DNA of 64,000 bases from CAVTJL01 sp963828215 (GTDB lineage Bacteria > Pseudomonadota > Alphaproteobacteria > Geminicoccales > Geminicoccaceae): the NCBI GenBank assembly GCA_963828215.1, contig CAWHFO010000060.1, forward strand, positions 496,001 to 560,000, written 5' to 3'. The notes under the pieces are model-generated. The model was not told the DNA's origin. It searched no databases and was given only the letters and a program-made list of their open reading frames with translations. Below, in pieces: positions 20,301 through 29,247 of this stretch. Position 1 is the stretch's first letter; each line of letters starts with the position of its first letter. Position numbers and translations under genes: made by a program.

Positions 20301-20317
20301 CTGACATCCTCTGTCAG
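20301..20317. promoter_or_regulatory. Perfect dyad operator CTGACA-N5-TGTCAG
   Basis: A perfect 6-bp inverted repeat, CTGACA TCCTC TGTCAG, lies between the divergent SnoaL-like gene and the YafY/WYL regulator, 23 bases upstream of the regulator ATG. Symmetry and location fit a binding site for the regulator itself. The site lies within a possible longer reading frame starting at 20277, which argues that the true start is 20340. Confidence 0.65.
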
Positions 20318-20339
20318 CTTTCTCGGGCGACCGACAAAA

Positions 20340-21296
20340 ATGCGGGCGAGCCGCCTTCTCTCGATGCTGCTGCTGCTGCAGGCCAAGGGCCGCGTCACCG
20401 CGCAGGCGTTGGCCGAGGAGTTCGAGGTCTCCGTGCGCACCGTGTACCGTGATGTCGACGACCTCAGCGCCGCCGGCGTCCCGGTCTATGCCGAGCGCGG
20501 CCCCGGGGGCGGCTTTGCGCTTCTCGACGGGTATCGGACGCGGCTGACGGGGATGACCGCGGCCGAGGTCGAGACCCTGTCGATCGCCGGCCTCGGCGGG
20601 CCGGCGGCCGAGCTCGGCCTGGCCGAGCGCCTGCACGCGGCCCAGCTCAAGCTGCTCGCGGCGCTCCCCGAGGCCCGGCCGGAAGGCTCGCGCATCGGCG
20701 CCCGGCTGCACGTCGATCCGATCGAATGGTTCCGGCGGCCCCGCCCGGTGCCCGACTTGCCGCTGATCGCCGACGCCGTCTGGGAGCAGAGGCGGATCGT
20801 CCTGCTCTACCCCGGCCGGCTGGGGACGACCGAGCGCGAGATCGAGCCGCTGGGCCTCGTGCTGAAGACCGGCGACTGGTACCTCGTCGGGCGCAGCGCC
20901 GGGGAGGTCCGGACCTACAAGGCCCGAAACATCTCGCAAGTAAGAGTGCTGGACGAAACCTTCGCGCGGCCCCCGGGCTTCGACCTGCCGGCCGAATGGT
21001 CCAAGGCCGTGGCCCGCTTCGAGGCCGGCCTGCTGACCGGGACGGCGAGGCTGCGCCTGACGGCCGAAGGTGTGGCCCGGCTGCTTCGGCTGGGCGCGGC
21101 CGCGCTGGCCAGGGCGAGCTTCGCGCCCGTCCGGGACGACGGCCTCCAGGAGGTCACCCTGCCGATCGAGCGCCTGGACACCGCCGCCGACCAGCTCCTC
21201 GGCCTCGCCGCCCATGTCGAGGTCCTGGAGCCGGTCGAGCTGCGGACCCGCCTCCGCGAGCTCGCCCAGAGCGTGGCCGACCTCAACGCCGCGTGA
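20340..21296 (+). CDS. YafY-type HTH/WYL domain transcriptional regulator
   Basis: The 318-residue protein starts with a DeoR-like winged helix-turn-helix (RLLSMLLLLQAKGRVTAQAL, VSVRTVYRDVDDLSAAGVPV) and has a WYL ligand-binding domain (about residues 140-220, ending in the LKTGDWYLVGRSAGEVRTYK segment) and a C-terminal WCX extension. WYL proteins sense small ligands, often nucleic-acid-like or metabolite signals. I chose ATG 20340 (MRASRLLSM), the usual family start, because the dyad at 20301-20317 lies just upstream. It is divergent from the SnoaL-like gene, the probable target. The frame is intact. Confidence 0.92.
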   Translation: MRASRLLSMLLLLQAKGRVTAQALAEEFEVSVRTVYRDVDDLSAAGVPVYAERGPGGGFALLDGYRTRLTGMTAAEVETLSIAGLGGPAAELGLAERLHAAQLKLLAALPEARPEGSRIGARLHVDPIEWFRRPRPVPDLPLIADAVWEQRRIVLLYPGRLGTTEREIEPLGLVLKTGDWYLVGRSAGEVRTYKARNISQVRVLDETFARPPGFDLPAEWSKAVARFEAGLLTGTARLRLTAEGVARLLRLGAAALARASFAPVRDDGLQEVTLPIERLDTAADQLLGLAAHVEVLEPVELRTRLRELAQSVADLNAA

Positions 21297-21438
21297 CGAG
21301 TGGGCTATCGCCGGTCGGCTGGAGCAGGCTTGGCGGAACCGCGCACCGTCTTAGATGTTTCTCAGGCCGCCCGCCTGCGCCAGAGTCCGAAACGCTCCAA
21401 CGCTCGAAGGGCGATTCGATCGGGAGGTTCAGTCAGTC

Positions 21439-22749
21439 ATGCAGGCGTCGGCAGTCGTTCCGTCGACCGGCGGGGGCGTGGGCATCGCCCGCTGGACCCG
21501 GCTCATGCCGGTGGCGATGCTGGTCTACATCATCTCCTTCATGGACCGTACGAACATCGGCTACGCCTTCGACGGCCTCGCCCAGGATTTTCACATCGAC
21601 AAGGCCCAGCAAGGGCTGGCCGGCGGCATCTTTTTCATCGGCTACGTGCTTCTGCAGATCCCGGGCGGGCAGCTCGCCGAGCGGTGGAGCGCCAAGAAGT
21701 TCATCGGCATCATGATCCTGGTCTGGGGCGTGTTCGCGATCCTCTGCGGCCTCGCCACCAGCTTCGGCCAGCTTCTGGCCGCCCGCTTCTTCCTGGGCGT
21801 CGCCGAGGGCGGCATCTGGCCGGCCATGCTCGTGCTCATCAGCCACTGGTTCCCACGCAGCGAGCGGGCGCGGGCCTATGGCTTCTGGATGACCAACCTC
21901 GCCATCGCCTCGATCATCACCCAGCCGCTCTCGGGCTTCATCGTCGCCCACACGACCTGGCGCTGGCTCTTCATCATCGAAGGCATCCTGCCGTTCGTCG
22001 TGGCGGCGCCGATCTGGTGGACCTTCGTCAAGGACAGGCCTGCCGACGCGGCTTGGCTATCCGAGAGCGAGCGGGCGTGGATCACCAGAGAGACCGCCAA
22101 GGACCGGGCCGGCGAGCCGGAGCATGTGCCGCTGTCGCGCGCCTTCAGCACCGGTGTGGTCTGGCAGCTCGTGCTCGTCTACTTCCTGGTCCAGGTCGGC
22201 TTCTATGGGCTCAACCTCTGGCTGCCGACGCTGCTCAAGAGCGTGACCCAGGCCGGCTTCGGCGCGGTCGGGCTGATCGCGGCCCTTCCCTATGTCGTGG
22301 CCATCGCCTTTCTCTGGCTCAACGGCTGGGCCGCCGACCGCACGCGTCGCTACGGGCTCCACGTCTTCATCGCCATGGCGGTGGCGGCGGTCTGCCTCGT
22401 GCTCTCGATCGTCGTGGCCAAGACCCACATCGTCCTCTCGATAGCCTTCCTCTGCCTCGCGATGGGCGGTGCGCTCGGCTATGACGGGCCGTTCTGGGCC
22501 GCCGGGTCGACCGTGCTGCCGGCCGCGGTGGTGGGCGCTGCCATGGGCCTCATCAACGCCCTGGGCAATCTCGGCGGCTATCTCGGCCCCTCCGTCGGCG
22601 GCTGGCTCCAGGACAGGAGCGGCGGCAGCTTCTTCGGGACGAGCCTTTTCCTCGGCGGCTCCCTGCTGCTCGCCGGCATCGTGATGCTGACCGTCCGGAC
22701 CGGCCGCTCGGCCGCTCCGGTCGCCGAGACCGCCCGCCCGCTCGCCTGA
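21439..22749 (+). CDS. MFS transporter, anion:cation symporter (ACS) type
   Basis: The 436-residue inner-membrane protein has twelve hydrophobic spans. It shows the ACS-family landmarks FMDRTNIGYAFDGL in the first loop, GGQLAERWSAKKFIG (motif A), and RFFLGVAEGGIWPAMLVL. Relatives import hexuronates, phthalate, tartrate or similar organic anions with protons. The ATG at 21439 is preferred because the N-terminus before the first span then has family length. It is convergent with the NUDIX gene. No catabolic genes are adjacent, so the substrate is open; a tartrate dehydratase exists at 53.2 kb but is not linked. Confidence 0.88.
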   Translation: MQASAVVPSTGGGVGIARWTRLMPVAMLVYIISFMDRTNIGYAFDGLAQDFHIDKAQQGLAGGIFFIGYVLLQIPGGQLAERWSAKKFIGIMILVWGVFAILCGLATSFGQLLAARFFLGVAEGGIWPAMLVLISHWFPRSERARAYGFWMTNLAIASIITQPLSGFIVAHTTWRWLFIIEGILPFVVAAPIWWTFVKDRPADAAWLSESERAWITRETAKDRAGEPEHVPLSRAFSTGVVWQLVLVYFLVQVGFYGLNLWLPTLLKSVTQAGFGAVGLIAALPYVVAIAFLWLNGWAADRTRRYGLHVFIAMAVAAVCLVLSIVVAKTHIVLSIAFLCLAMGGALGYDGPFWAAGSTVLPAAVVGAAMGLINALGNLGGYLGPSVGGWLQDRSGGSFFGTSLFLGGSLLLAGIVMLTVRTGRSAAPVAETARPLA

Positions 22750-22758
22750 CGCCGGGGC

Positions 22759-23226
22759 TCAGCCGGCGGCGTCGACCGCTCCTTCGAGCCGGTCGAGAAA
22801 GGCCGCCTGCGCCTTGACGAGCTTTCCTCGTGCCTCGCCCAGCCCGAGCCAGGCGGCCCGGTCGATCTCGGGAAAGGCCTGGCGCCGGCCGGAGCGGGGC
22901 GGCCACTCGATCTCGAAGCTGTTGCTGCGCACGGCGACGGGGTCGATGTCGGCCTCGGCCGCGAAGGCGTGGACCAGCTTGCCGCCGGCCTGACGGGTCG
23001 TGCCGAGCGGCACCAGCGGCCCCTCTATCGCCAGGCCGGTCTCCTCCAGGGCCTCGCGCCGGGCCGCGGCGAGCGGCGTCTCGCCCGGCTCGATCTCGCC
23101 CTTGAACAGGGTCCAGGCACCGGCGTCCTTTCTGGCCCAGTAAGGCCCGCCCATGTGGCCCAGCAGCACCTCGAGGCCCGCCGGCCGACGTCGCCAGATC
23201 AGCAGGCCGGCGCTCTCCCTGGCCAT
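22759..23226 (-). CDS. NUDIX hydrolase
   Basis: The 155-residue protein contains the full NUDIX box, KGEIEPGETPLAAARREA followed by LEETGL, which binds metal and hydrolyses nucleoside diphosphate derivatives. The N-terminus (SAGLLIWRRRPAGLEVLLGH) and the WARKDAGAWTLFKGE segment match a group often annotated as NTP pyrophosphohydrolase/AP4A-hydrolase-like. It starts 25 bases downstream of livM on the same strand and may be transcribed with the transporter operon by read-through. The exact substrate is unknown. Confidence 0.88.
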   Translation of the reverse strand: MARESAGLLIWRRRPAGLEVLLGHMGGPYWARKDAGAWTLFKGEIEPGETPLAAARREALEETGLAIEGPLVPLGTTRQAGGKLVHAFAAEADIDPVAVRSNSFEIEWPPRSGRRQAFPEIDRAAWLGLGEARGKLVKAQAAFLDRLEGAVDAAG

Positions 23227-23251
23227 CGCCGCGTCTCGGGCTCGTGCGCGC

Positions 23252-24226
23252 TCAGCCCGCGCGTGTGCCCCGAGGCAGCCGGGCCAGAAGCTCGCCGACG
23301 ATTCCCCTGCGGAACAGCAGCACGCAGACCACGAAGACCGCGCCGATCAGGACGGTCACCGGAAACTCCCAGGTGGCGAGATAGGTCTGGAGGCTGACGA
23401 CGAGGGCGGCGCCCACAACGGGGCCGAACATGGTGCCGATGCCGCCCAGGAGGGTCATGAGGATCACCTCGCCCGACATCTGCCACTGCACGTCGGTCAG
23501 CGAGGCCAGCTGGTAGACCAGCGCCTTGGTGCCCCCGGCGAGACCGGCCAGCGCCGCCGACATGACGAAGGCGCCGAGCTTGTAGCGCTCGACCCGGTAG
23601 CCGAGGGAGATGGCGCGCGGCTCGTTCTCGCGGATCGCCTTCAGGATGTTGCCGAAGGGTGAGTTGACGATGCGCCAGACCGCGAAGAAGCCGAAGACGA
23701 AAACCGCCGCCACGAAGTAGTACATGGCGAGCGACTGATCGAGGTCGACGAGCCCGAAGAGGTGGCCCCGCGGCACGCCCTGGATGCCGTCCTCGCCGTG
23801 GGTGATCGGCGACTGCAGGCAGACGAAGAAGAACATCTGGGCCAGGGCGAGGGTGATCATCGCGAAGTAGATGCCCTGACGGCGGATCGCCAGATAGCCG
23901 AACACGAGGCCCAGCAGGGCCGCGAACGCCACGCCGAGCAGGACGCCGATCTCGGGCGTCAGCCCCCAGACCTTCACCGCGTGCGCGGTCACGTAGGCGC
24001 CACCGCCGAAGAAGGCGGCATGGCCGAACGACAAGAGGCCCACATAGCCGATCAGCAGGTTGAAGGCGCAGGCGAAGAGGGCGAAGCACAAGACGCCCAT
24101 CAGGAAGACGGGATAGAAGAAAAACGGGGCGACGATCAGGAGCGCCAGGCCCAGGGCCACGAGCAGCGGGACGGCCATGCCGCCCGCCCGGGCCCGCCCG
24201 CCGAGTGTGCCGGCTCCGGTCGCCAT
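23252..24226 (-). CDS. livM: Branched-chain amino acid-type ABC transporter permease LivM
   Basis: The 324-residue inner-membrane permease has about nine hydrophobic spans with LivM landmarks: NLLIGYVGLLSFGHAAFFGG, IRRQGIYFAMITLALAQMF, the cytoplasmic EAA-like loop IRENEPRAISLGY, and LLGGIGTMFGPVVGAAL. With LivH it forms the channel of a type I importer for branched-chain amino acids or related compounds. The start lies three bases after the livH stop. It is the last transport gene of the minus-strand set K-G-F-H-M. Confidence 0.93.
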   Translation of the reverse strand: MATGAGTLGGRARAGGMAVPLLVALGLALLIVAPFFFYPVFLMGVLCFALFACAFNLLIGYVGLLSFGHAAFFGGGAYVTAHAVKVWGLTPEIGVLLGVAFAALLGLVFGYLAIRRQGIYFAMITLALAQMFFFVCLQSPITHGEDGIQGVPRGHLFGLVDLDQSLAMYYFVAAVFVFGFFAVWRIVNSPFGNILKAIRENEPRAISLGYRVERYKLGAFVMSAALAGLAGGTKALVYQLASLTDVQWQMSGEVILMTLLGGIGTMFGPVVGAALVVSLQTYLATWEFPVTVLIGAVFVVCVLLFRRGIVGELLARLPRGTRAG

Positions 24227-24229
24227 GGC

Positions 24230-25114
24230 TCACTCCTTCCCGAACAGGCCGGCGGGCCGGATCATCAGCACCACGGCCATGATGACGAAGACGACGATGT
24301 TCGAGGCCTCGGGATAGAACACCTTGGTCAGGCCCTCGAGGAGGCCCAGCAGGTAGCCCGAGACGATGGCGCCGAGGATCGAGCCCATCCCGCCGATGAC
24401 CACGACGGCGAAGACCACGATGATGAGGTTCTGCCCCATGAGCGGGCTCACCTGGTAGACCGGTGCCGCCAGCACACCCGCGAGCCCGGCCAGCCCGGCA
24501 CCCAGCGCGTAGGTCAGGGTGAGCAGCCTCGGGACATTGACGCCGAAGGCCTGCACCAGCGTCGGGTTCTCGGTCGCCGCCCGCAGATAGGCGCCGAATC
24601 GCGTCTTCTCGATCACGAGCCAGGTGCCGAGGCAGACGACCAGCGAGGCCACCACCACGAAGCCCCGGTAGATCGGCAGCACCATGAAGCCGAGATTGAC
24701 GGCGCCGGTCAGCGCCGCCGGTGCGGCGTAGGGATTGCCCGAGGTGCCGAACCAGTAGCGAAAGAGCCCCTCCAGCACGAGGGCCAGGCCGAAGGTCAGG
24801 AGCAGGCCGTAGAGCGGGTCGAGGCTGTAGAGCCGGGCGAGGAAAAGCTTCTCGACGACGACGCCGGAGGCGGCGATCAGGAGCGGACCGATGACCAGCG
24901 CCGGCCAGAAGCCGATGCCGGTCCAGCTCAACAGGAGAAAGGCCGCGAACGCGCCCAGCATGTACTGGGCGCCATGGGCGAAGTTGATCACCCGGAGCAT
25001 GCCGAAGATGACGGCGAGGCCGAGGCTCAGCAGGGCGTAGAACGAGCCGTTGATCAGCCCGAGCAGGAGCTGCCCCAGCAGCACCGGCAGCGGATAGCCG
25101 AGGACCATCGTCAT
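24230..25114 (-). CDS. livH: Branched-chain amino acid-type ABC transporter permease LivH
   Basis: The 294-residue permease has eight or so hydrophobic spans and LivH landmarks: LLLGLINGSFYALLSLGLAV, FGMLRVINFAHGAQYMLGAF, the EAA loop with RAATENPTLVQAFGVNV, and VVIGGMGSILGAIVSGY. It pairs with LivM in the inner membrane. It begins 12 bases after the livF stop. An Asn/His-rich motif (NFAHG) typical of the family is intact. Confidence 0.93.
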   Translation of the reverse strand: MTMVLGYPLPVLLGQLLLGLINGSFYALLSLGLAVIFGMLRVINFAHGAQYMLGAFAAFLLLSWTGIGFWPALVIGPLLIAASGVVVEKLFLARLYSLDPLYGLLLTFGLALVLEGLFRYWFGTSGNPYAAPAALTGAVNLGFMVLPIYRGFVVVASLVVCLGTWLVIEKTRFGAYLRAATENPTLVQAFGVNVPRLLTLTYALGAGLAGLAGVLAAPVYQVSPLMGQNLIIVVFAVVVIGGMGSILGAIVSGYLLGLLEGLTKVFYPEASNIVVFVIMAVVLMIRPAGLFGKE

Positions 25115-25126
25115 GGCCGTCGGCCC

Positions 25127-25826
<700 letters not shown>

Positions 25827-25834
<8 letters not shown>

Positions 25835-26624
25835 GCTCGGTGCCCATGTAGGCCTCGCGCACGCCGGGATCGGCGCTGACCTCCTCGTAGCTGCCCTCGG
25901 CCAGGATCTCGCCCCGCGCCAGCACGGTCACGCGGTGGCAGAGGTCGGCCACCACCGAGAGATTGTGCTCGACCATGAGAACGGTGCGGCTCTCCGCCGC
26001 CGTCCGGACGAGACCCGCGATCCTGCCGATGTCCTCGTGGCCGAGGCCGGCCATCGGCTCGTCGAGCAGCAGCACGGTCGGATCCAGGGCCAGCGTCGTC
26101 GCGATCTCGAGCGCGCGCTTGCGGCCATAGGCGAGCTCGGCGGCTGGGACCCGGGCGAATTCCTGGAGGTTGACCGCCTGGATCAGCCCATGGGCGCGGG
26201 CGTCCAGCACATCGAGCGCCCGGGTCGAGCGCCAGAACTGGGTCGCGAGGCCGCCCGGCCGCTGCAGCGCTATCCGCAGATTGTCCAGCACCGTCAGATG
26301 CGGGAACACCGCCGAGATCTGGAAGGAGCGGACCAGACCGAGCCGGGCCACCGCCGCCGGCGGCAGGCGGGTGATGTCCTGCCCGCGGAACAGGATCTGG
26401 CCCCGGGTCGGCTCGAGGAACTTGGTCAGGAGATTGAACACGGTCGTCTTGCCGGCGCCGTTCGGCCCGATCAGCGCGTGGATCGTGCCCTCCTGGACCT
26501 CGAGGTCGACATTCTTCACGGCAACGAAGCCCTTGAACTCCTTCGTGAGCCCGCGTGCGGCGAGCGCCACGGCGCCGGCCGCCCCGGGGAAGGCCGCTGC
26601 CGTGGCCGGGGAGGCCATGGCCAT
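25827..26624 (-). CDS. livG: Branched-chain amino acid-type ABC transporter ATP-binding protein LivG
   Basis: The 265-residue ATPase has Walker A GPNGAGKTT, a LivG-type signature ELAYGRKRALEIA, Walker B VLLLDEPMAGL and the H-loop LMVEHNLSVV. The ATG at 26624 lies five bases after the binding-protein stop; an overlapping GTG three codons upstream is an alternative. The N-terminus is a little longer than usual with an Ala-rich stretch before LAARGLTKEF. It forms a heterodimer with LivF. Confidence 0.93.
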
Positions 26625-26629
26625 CCCCG

Positions 26630-27835
26630 TCACTGGACCAGGGGGCAGCCGCTGTCCTTGGCGGCGATGTACGCCTTCTCGCCCGGGACCGTGGCGAGCT
26701 GCTTGTAGGCGTCCCAGGGACCCTTGCTCTCGGAGGGCTTCTTGACCTCGAAGAGATACATGTCGTGCACCATCAGGCCGGTCGGCTGGACCGTGCCGTG
26801 CCCGGCGAAGAAGTCGTCGACCGGCATCTTGTGCAGCTCCTCGGCGACCGGCTCGGTGGCGTCGGTGCCGGCGGCCTTGATGGCCTTGAGGTACTGCGTC
26901 ACCGCCGAGTAGGTGCCGGCCTGGACCATGTTCGGCATGCGGCCGGCCCGCTTCATGAAGCGCTCCGCGAAGGCGCGGCTGGCGTCGTCGCGATCCCAAT
27001 AATAGCCCTCGGTCAGGACCAGGCCCTGCGCCGCCTGCAGGCCGAGCCCGTGCACCTCGGAGAGCGTGAACAGCAGCGCCGCCATGCGCTGGCCGCCCTG
27101 GACGATGCCGAAATCCGACGCCTGCTTGATCGCGTTCGCGGTGTCGAGGCCGGCATTGGCGAGGCCGACGACCTTGGCCCCCGAGCCCTGCGCCTGCAGG
27201 AGGAACGAGGAGAAGTCGGTGGTGCTCAGGGGGTGGCGGACCGAGCCCAGGACCTTGCCGCCCTCCTCCTTGACGATCGCCGAGGTGTCGGCCTCGAGCT
27301 GGTAGCCGAAGGCGTAGTCGGCGGTCAGGAAGAACCAGGTGTCGCCGCCCGCCTTCACCAGGGCGCCGCCGGTGCCGACCGCCAGCGCATGCGTGTCGTA
27401 GACCCAGTGGAAGCCGTAGGGCGAGCACTGCTTGCCGGTGAGCGCGGTGGTCGCGGCCCCCGTGACGATGTCGATCTTCTTCTTGTCCTTGGAGAGCTGC
27501 TGGACGGCCAGCGCCACCGAGGAGGTGGTCAGCTCCATGATCGAGTCGACCTTGTCGACGTCGTACCACTGCCGGGCGATGCTCGACGCGATATCGGGCT
27601 TGTTCTGGTGGTCCGCGCTGATGACCTCGATCGGCGTGTCCAGAACCTTTCCGCCGAAGTCCTCGACCGCCATCTTCGCGGCCTCGACCGACCATTTGCC
27701 GCCGAAATCGGCATAGACGCCCGACTGGTCGTTCAGGATGCCGATCTTGACGACATTGTCGGACATCTCGGCGAAGGCGGGCACGGACAACGCAGAGACA
27801 GCGGTGGCGGCGAGGAGCAGGCTCAGCCGTTTCAT
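26630..27835 (-). CDS. livK: Branched-chain amino acid-type ABC transporter substrate-binding protein
   Basis: The 401-residue periplasmic protein has a Sec signal peptide (MKRLSLLLAATAVSALSVPA, cleavage near AFAEM) and the type I periplasmic-binding fold: KIGILNDQSGVYADFGGKWS, then DVDKVDSIMELTTSSVALA and WFFLTADYAFGYQLE. Many relatives bind compounds other than leucine, such as amides, urea-like compounds or aromatic acids. It is the first gene of the transporter operon and lies downstream of an M20 amidohydrolase gene, hinting at an amide- or carbamoyl-type ligand. Confidence 0.9.
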   Translation of the reverse strand: MKRLSLLLAATAVSALSVPAFAEMSDNVVKIGILNDQSGVYADFGGKWSVEAAKMAVEDFGGKVLDTPIEVISADHQNKPDIASSIARQWYDVDKVDSIMELTTSSVALAVQQLSKDKKKIDIVTGAATTALTGKQCSPYGFHWVYDTHALAVGTGGALVKAGGDTWFFLTADYAFGYQLEADTSAIVKEEGGKVLGSVRHPLSTTDFSSFLLQAQGSGAKVVGLANAGLDTANAIKQASDFGIVQGGQRMAALLFTLSEVHGLGLQAAQGLVLTEGYYWDRDDASRAFAERFMKRAGRMPNMVQAGTYSAVTQYLKAIKAAGTDATEPVAEELHKMPVDDFFAGHGTVQPTGLMVHDMYLFEVKKPSESKGPWDAYKQLATVPGEKAYIAAKDSGCPLVQ

Positions 27836-27908
27836 CGAGGGGCCTCCCGGATATGGATGATCCAGGCTTAGCCTGCCCCGACGATCCGATCCAGCCTCTT
27901 CCGAACGG

Positions 27909-29132
27909 TCAGCCGCGGAGGATGGCCTCGACCGCCGTGGCCATGGCCTGGCAGCCGAGGACGATGTCCTCGTCCGCCGTGTTCTCCGTCCAATGATGGC
28001 TGATCCCGCCGATGCTCGGCACGAACAGCATGCCGGCGGGCATGATCCTGGCGAAGATCTGCGCATCGTGGCCGGCCCCGCTCGGCATCCGGACATGGAG
28101 GCCGGGCGCATGCCGCTCGGCGGCGCGCTCCAACGCCTCCTGGAACGGCTCGGCCATGACCTTGGGCTCGGAGCGGGAGAGGGCCTCGAGGCTGCATCCG
28201 CAGGGGCCCGCGCGATCGGCCTCGGCGACCAGCTCCTCGAGCGTGCGCTGCAGAAGCAGGAGCCGTGCCGGATCGGCGTCGCGGAACTGAAAAAGCATCT
28301 CGGCGCCGCCGGGGATGATGCTGGGGGCGCCCGGATCGAGCGTGATGCGGCCCGTGGTCCAGACGGTTCGCGGCCCGGCCACCTGGGGAAAGCGGCGGTC
28401 GATCGCGGCGGCCAGTCGCACGAGGGCCAGCCCCGCATCCTTGCGGATCGCCATGCGGGTCGTCCCCGCATGGTTCTGGGCGCCCTCGAAGAGGATCCGG
28501 TACTGCCAGATCGCGACGATGCTGGTCACGATGCCGAGCTTGAGGCCGCTGCTCTCGAGCGTGTCGCCCTGCTCGATATGGGCCTCGAGGAAGCCCGCAT
28601 AGCGGGCCGGGTCGAGCTGCTCGCGCGGCCGGCCGGCGAGGCCCGCGCGCTCCAGCGCCACCCGGAGCGGCGTCGCGTCGTAACGGTTGGTCAGCCCGTC
28701 GATCTCGTCGTCGGGCAGCAGGCCGCAGAGCGAGCGGCTGCCGGTGAAGGAGCCGTAGTGCCCCTCCTCGTCGGCGATGCCGACGACGTCCACGGCGAGC
28801 CCGGCGGTGTCGGGGTCGGACCCGAGGGCCCGGGCCACCTCGAGGCCGTAGACGGTTCCCAAGGCGCCGTCCAGCCAGCCGGCATGGTTCTGGCTCTCGA
28901 CATGGGAGCCGACCAGCAGCCGCCGGCCGTCCCCCTTGTGGCGGCCCAGCACGTTGCCGATGCCGTCGATCACGACCTCCCGACCAGTCTCCTGGAGGCG
29001 TTCCGCCAGCCATTCCCTGGCCGCCATGTCCTCGGCCGAGTAGGTCGGCCGGTGGACGCCGGTCTCGTAGCGCCCGAACAGAGCGAGGCGACGGAGGTCC
29101 GCGAGCAGACGATCGCCGTCGATGTGCGGCAT
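27909..29132 (-). CDS. M20 family Zn-dependent amidohydrolase (allantoate amidohydrolase / N-carbamoyl-L-amino acid hydrolase type)
   Basis: The 407-residue protein matches the allantoate amidohydrolase and L-carbamoylase group: metal-ligand segment LLVGSHVESQNHAGWLDGAL, catalytic-base region ADEEGHYGSFTGSRSLCG, EAHIEQGDTLES, the dimerisation-domain ligand NHAGTTRM, and the C-terminal MPSGAGHDAQIFAR and ISHHWTENTADEDI. Such enzymes split carbamoyl or ureido groups from amino acids. The ATG at 29132 (MPHIDGDRL) is the family start; longer in-frame sequence upstream looks non-coding. It is 73 bases upstream of livK on the same strand and may form one operon with the importer. The carboxylate usually seen in the second metal motif context is conserved. 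Confidence 0.87.
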   Translation of the reverse strand: MPHIDGDRLLADLRRLALFGRYETGVHRPTYSAEDMAAREWLAERLQETGREVVIDGIGNVLGRHKGDGRRLLVGSHVESQNHAGWLDGALGTVYGLEVARALGSDPDTAGLAVDVVGIADEEGHYGSFTGSRSLCGLLPDDEIDGLTNRYDATPLRVALERAGLAGRPREQLDPARYAGFLEAHIEQGDTLESSGLKLGIVTSIVAIWQYRILFEGAQNHAGTTRMAIRKDAGLALVRLAAAIDRRFPQVAGPRTVWTTGRITLDPGAPSIIPGGAEMLFQFRDADPARLLLLQRTLEELVAEADRAGPCGCSLEALSRSEPKVMAEPFQEALERAAERHAPGLHVRMPSGAGHDAQIFARIMPAGMLFVPSIGGISHHWTENTADEDIVLGCQAMATAVEAILRG

Positions 29133-29247
29133 GGTTGCGCTCCTCGGGCAGGGCCGGCGGTGTCGCTGCCGAGGATGCGTCGGATCGGCCGCGGCGTGAA
29201 GCCGTGGCACGGGCTCGGCCGTGCATTGAGCCCGAGGGCCTGCTAGC

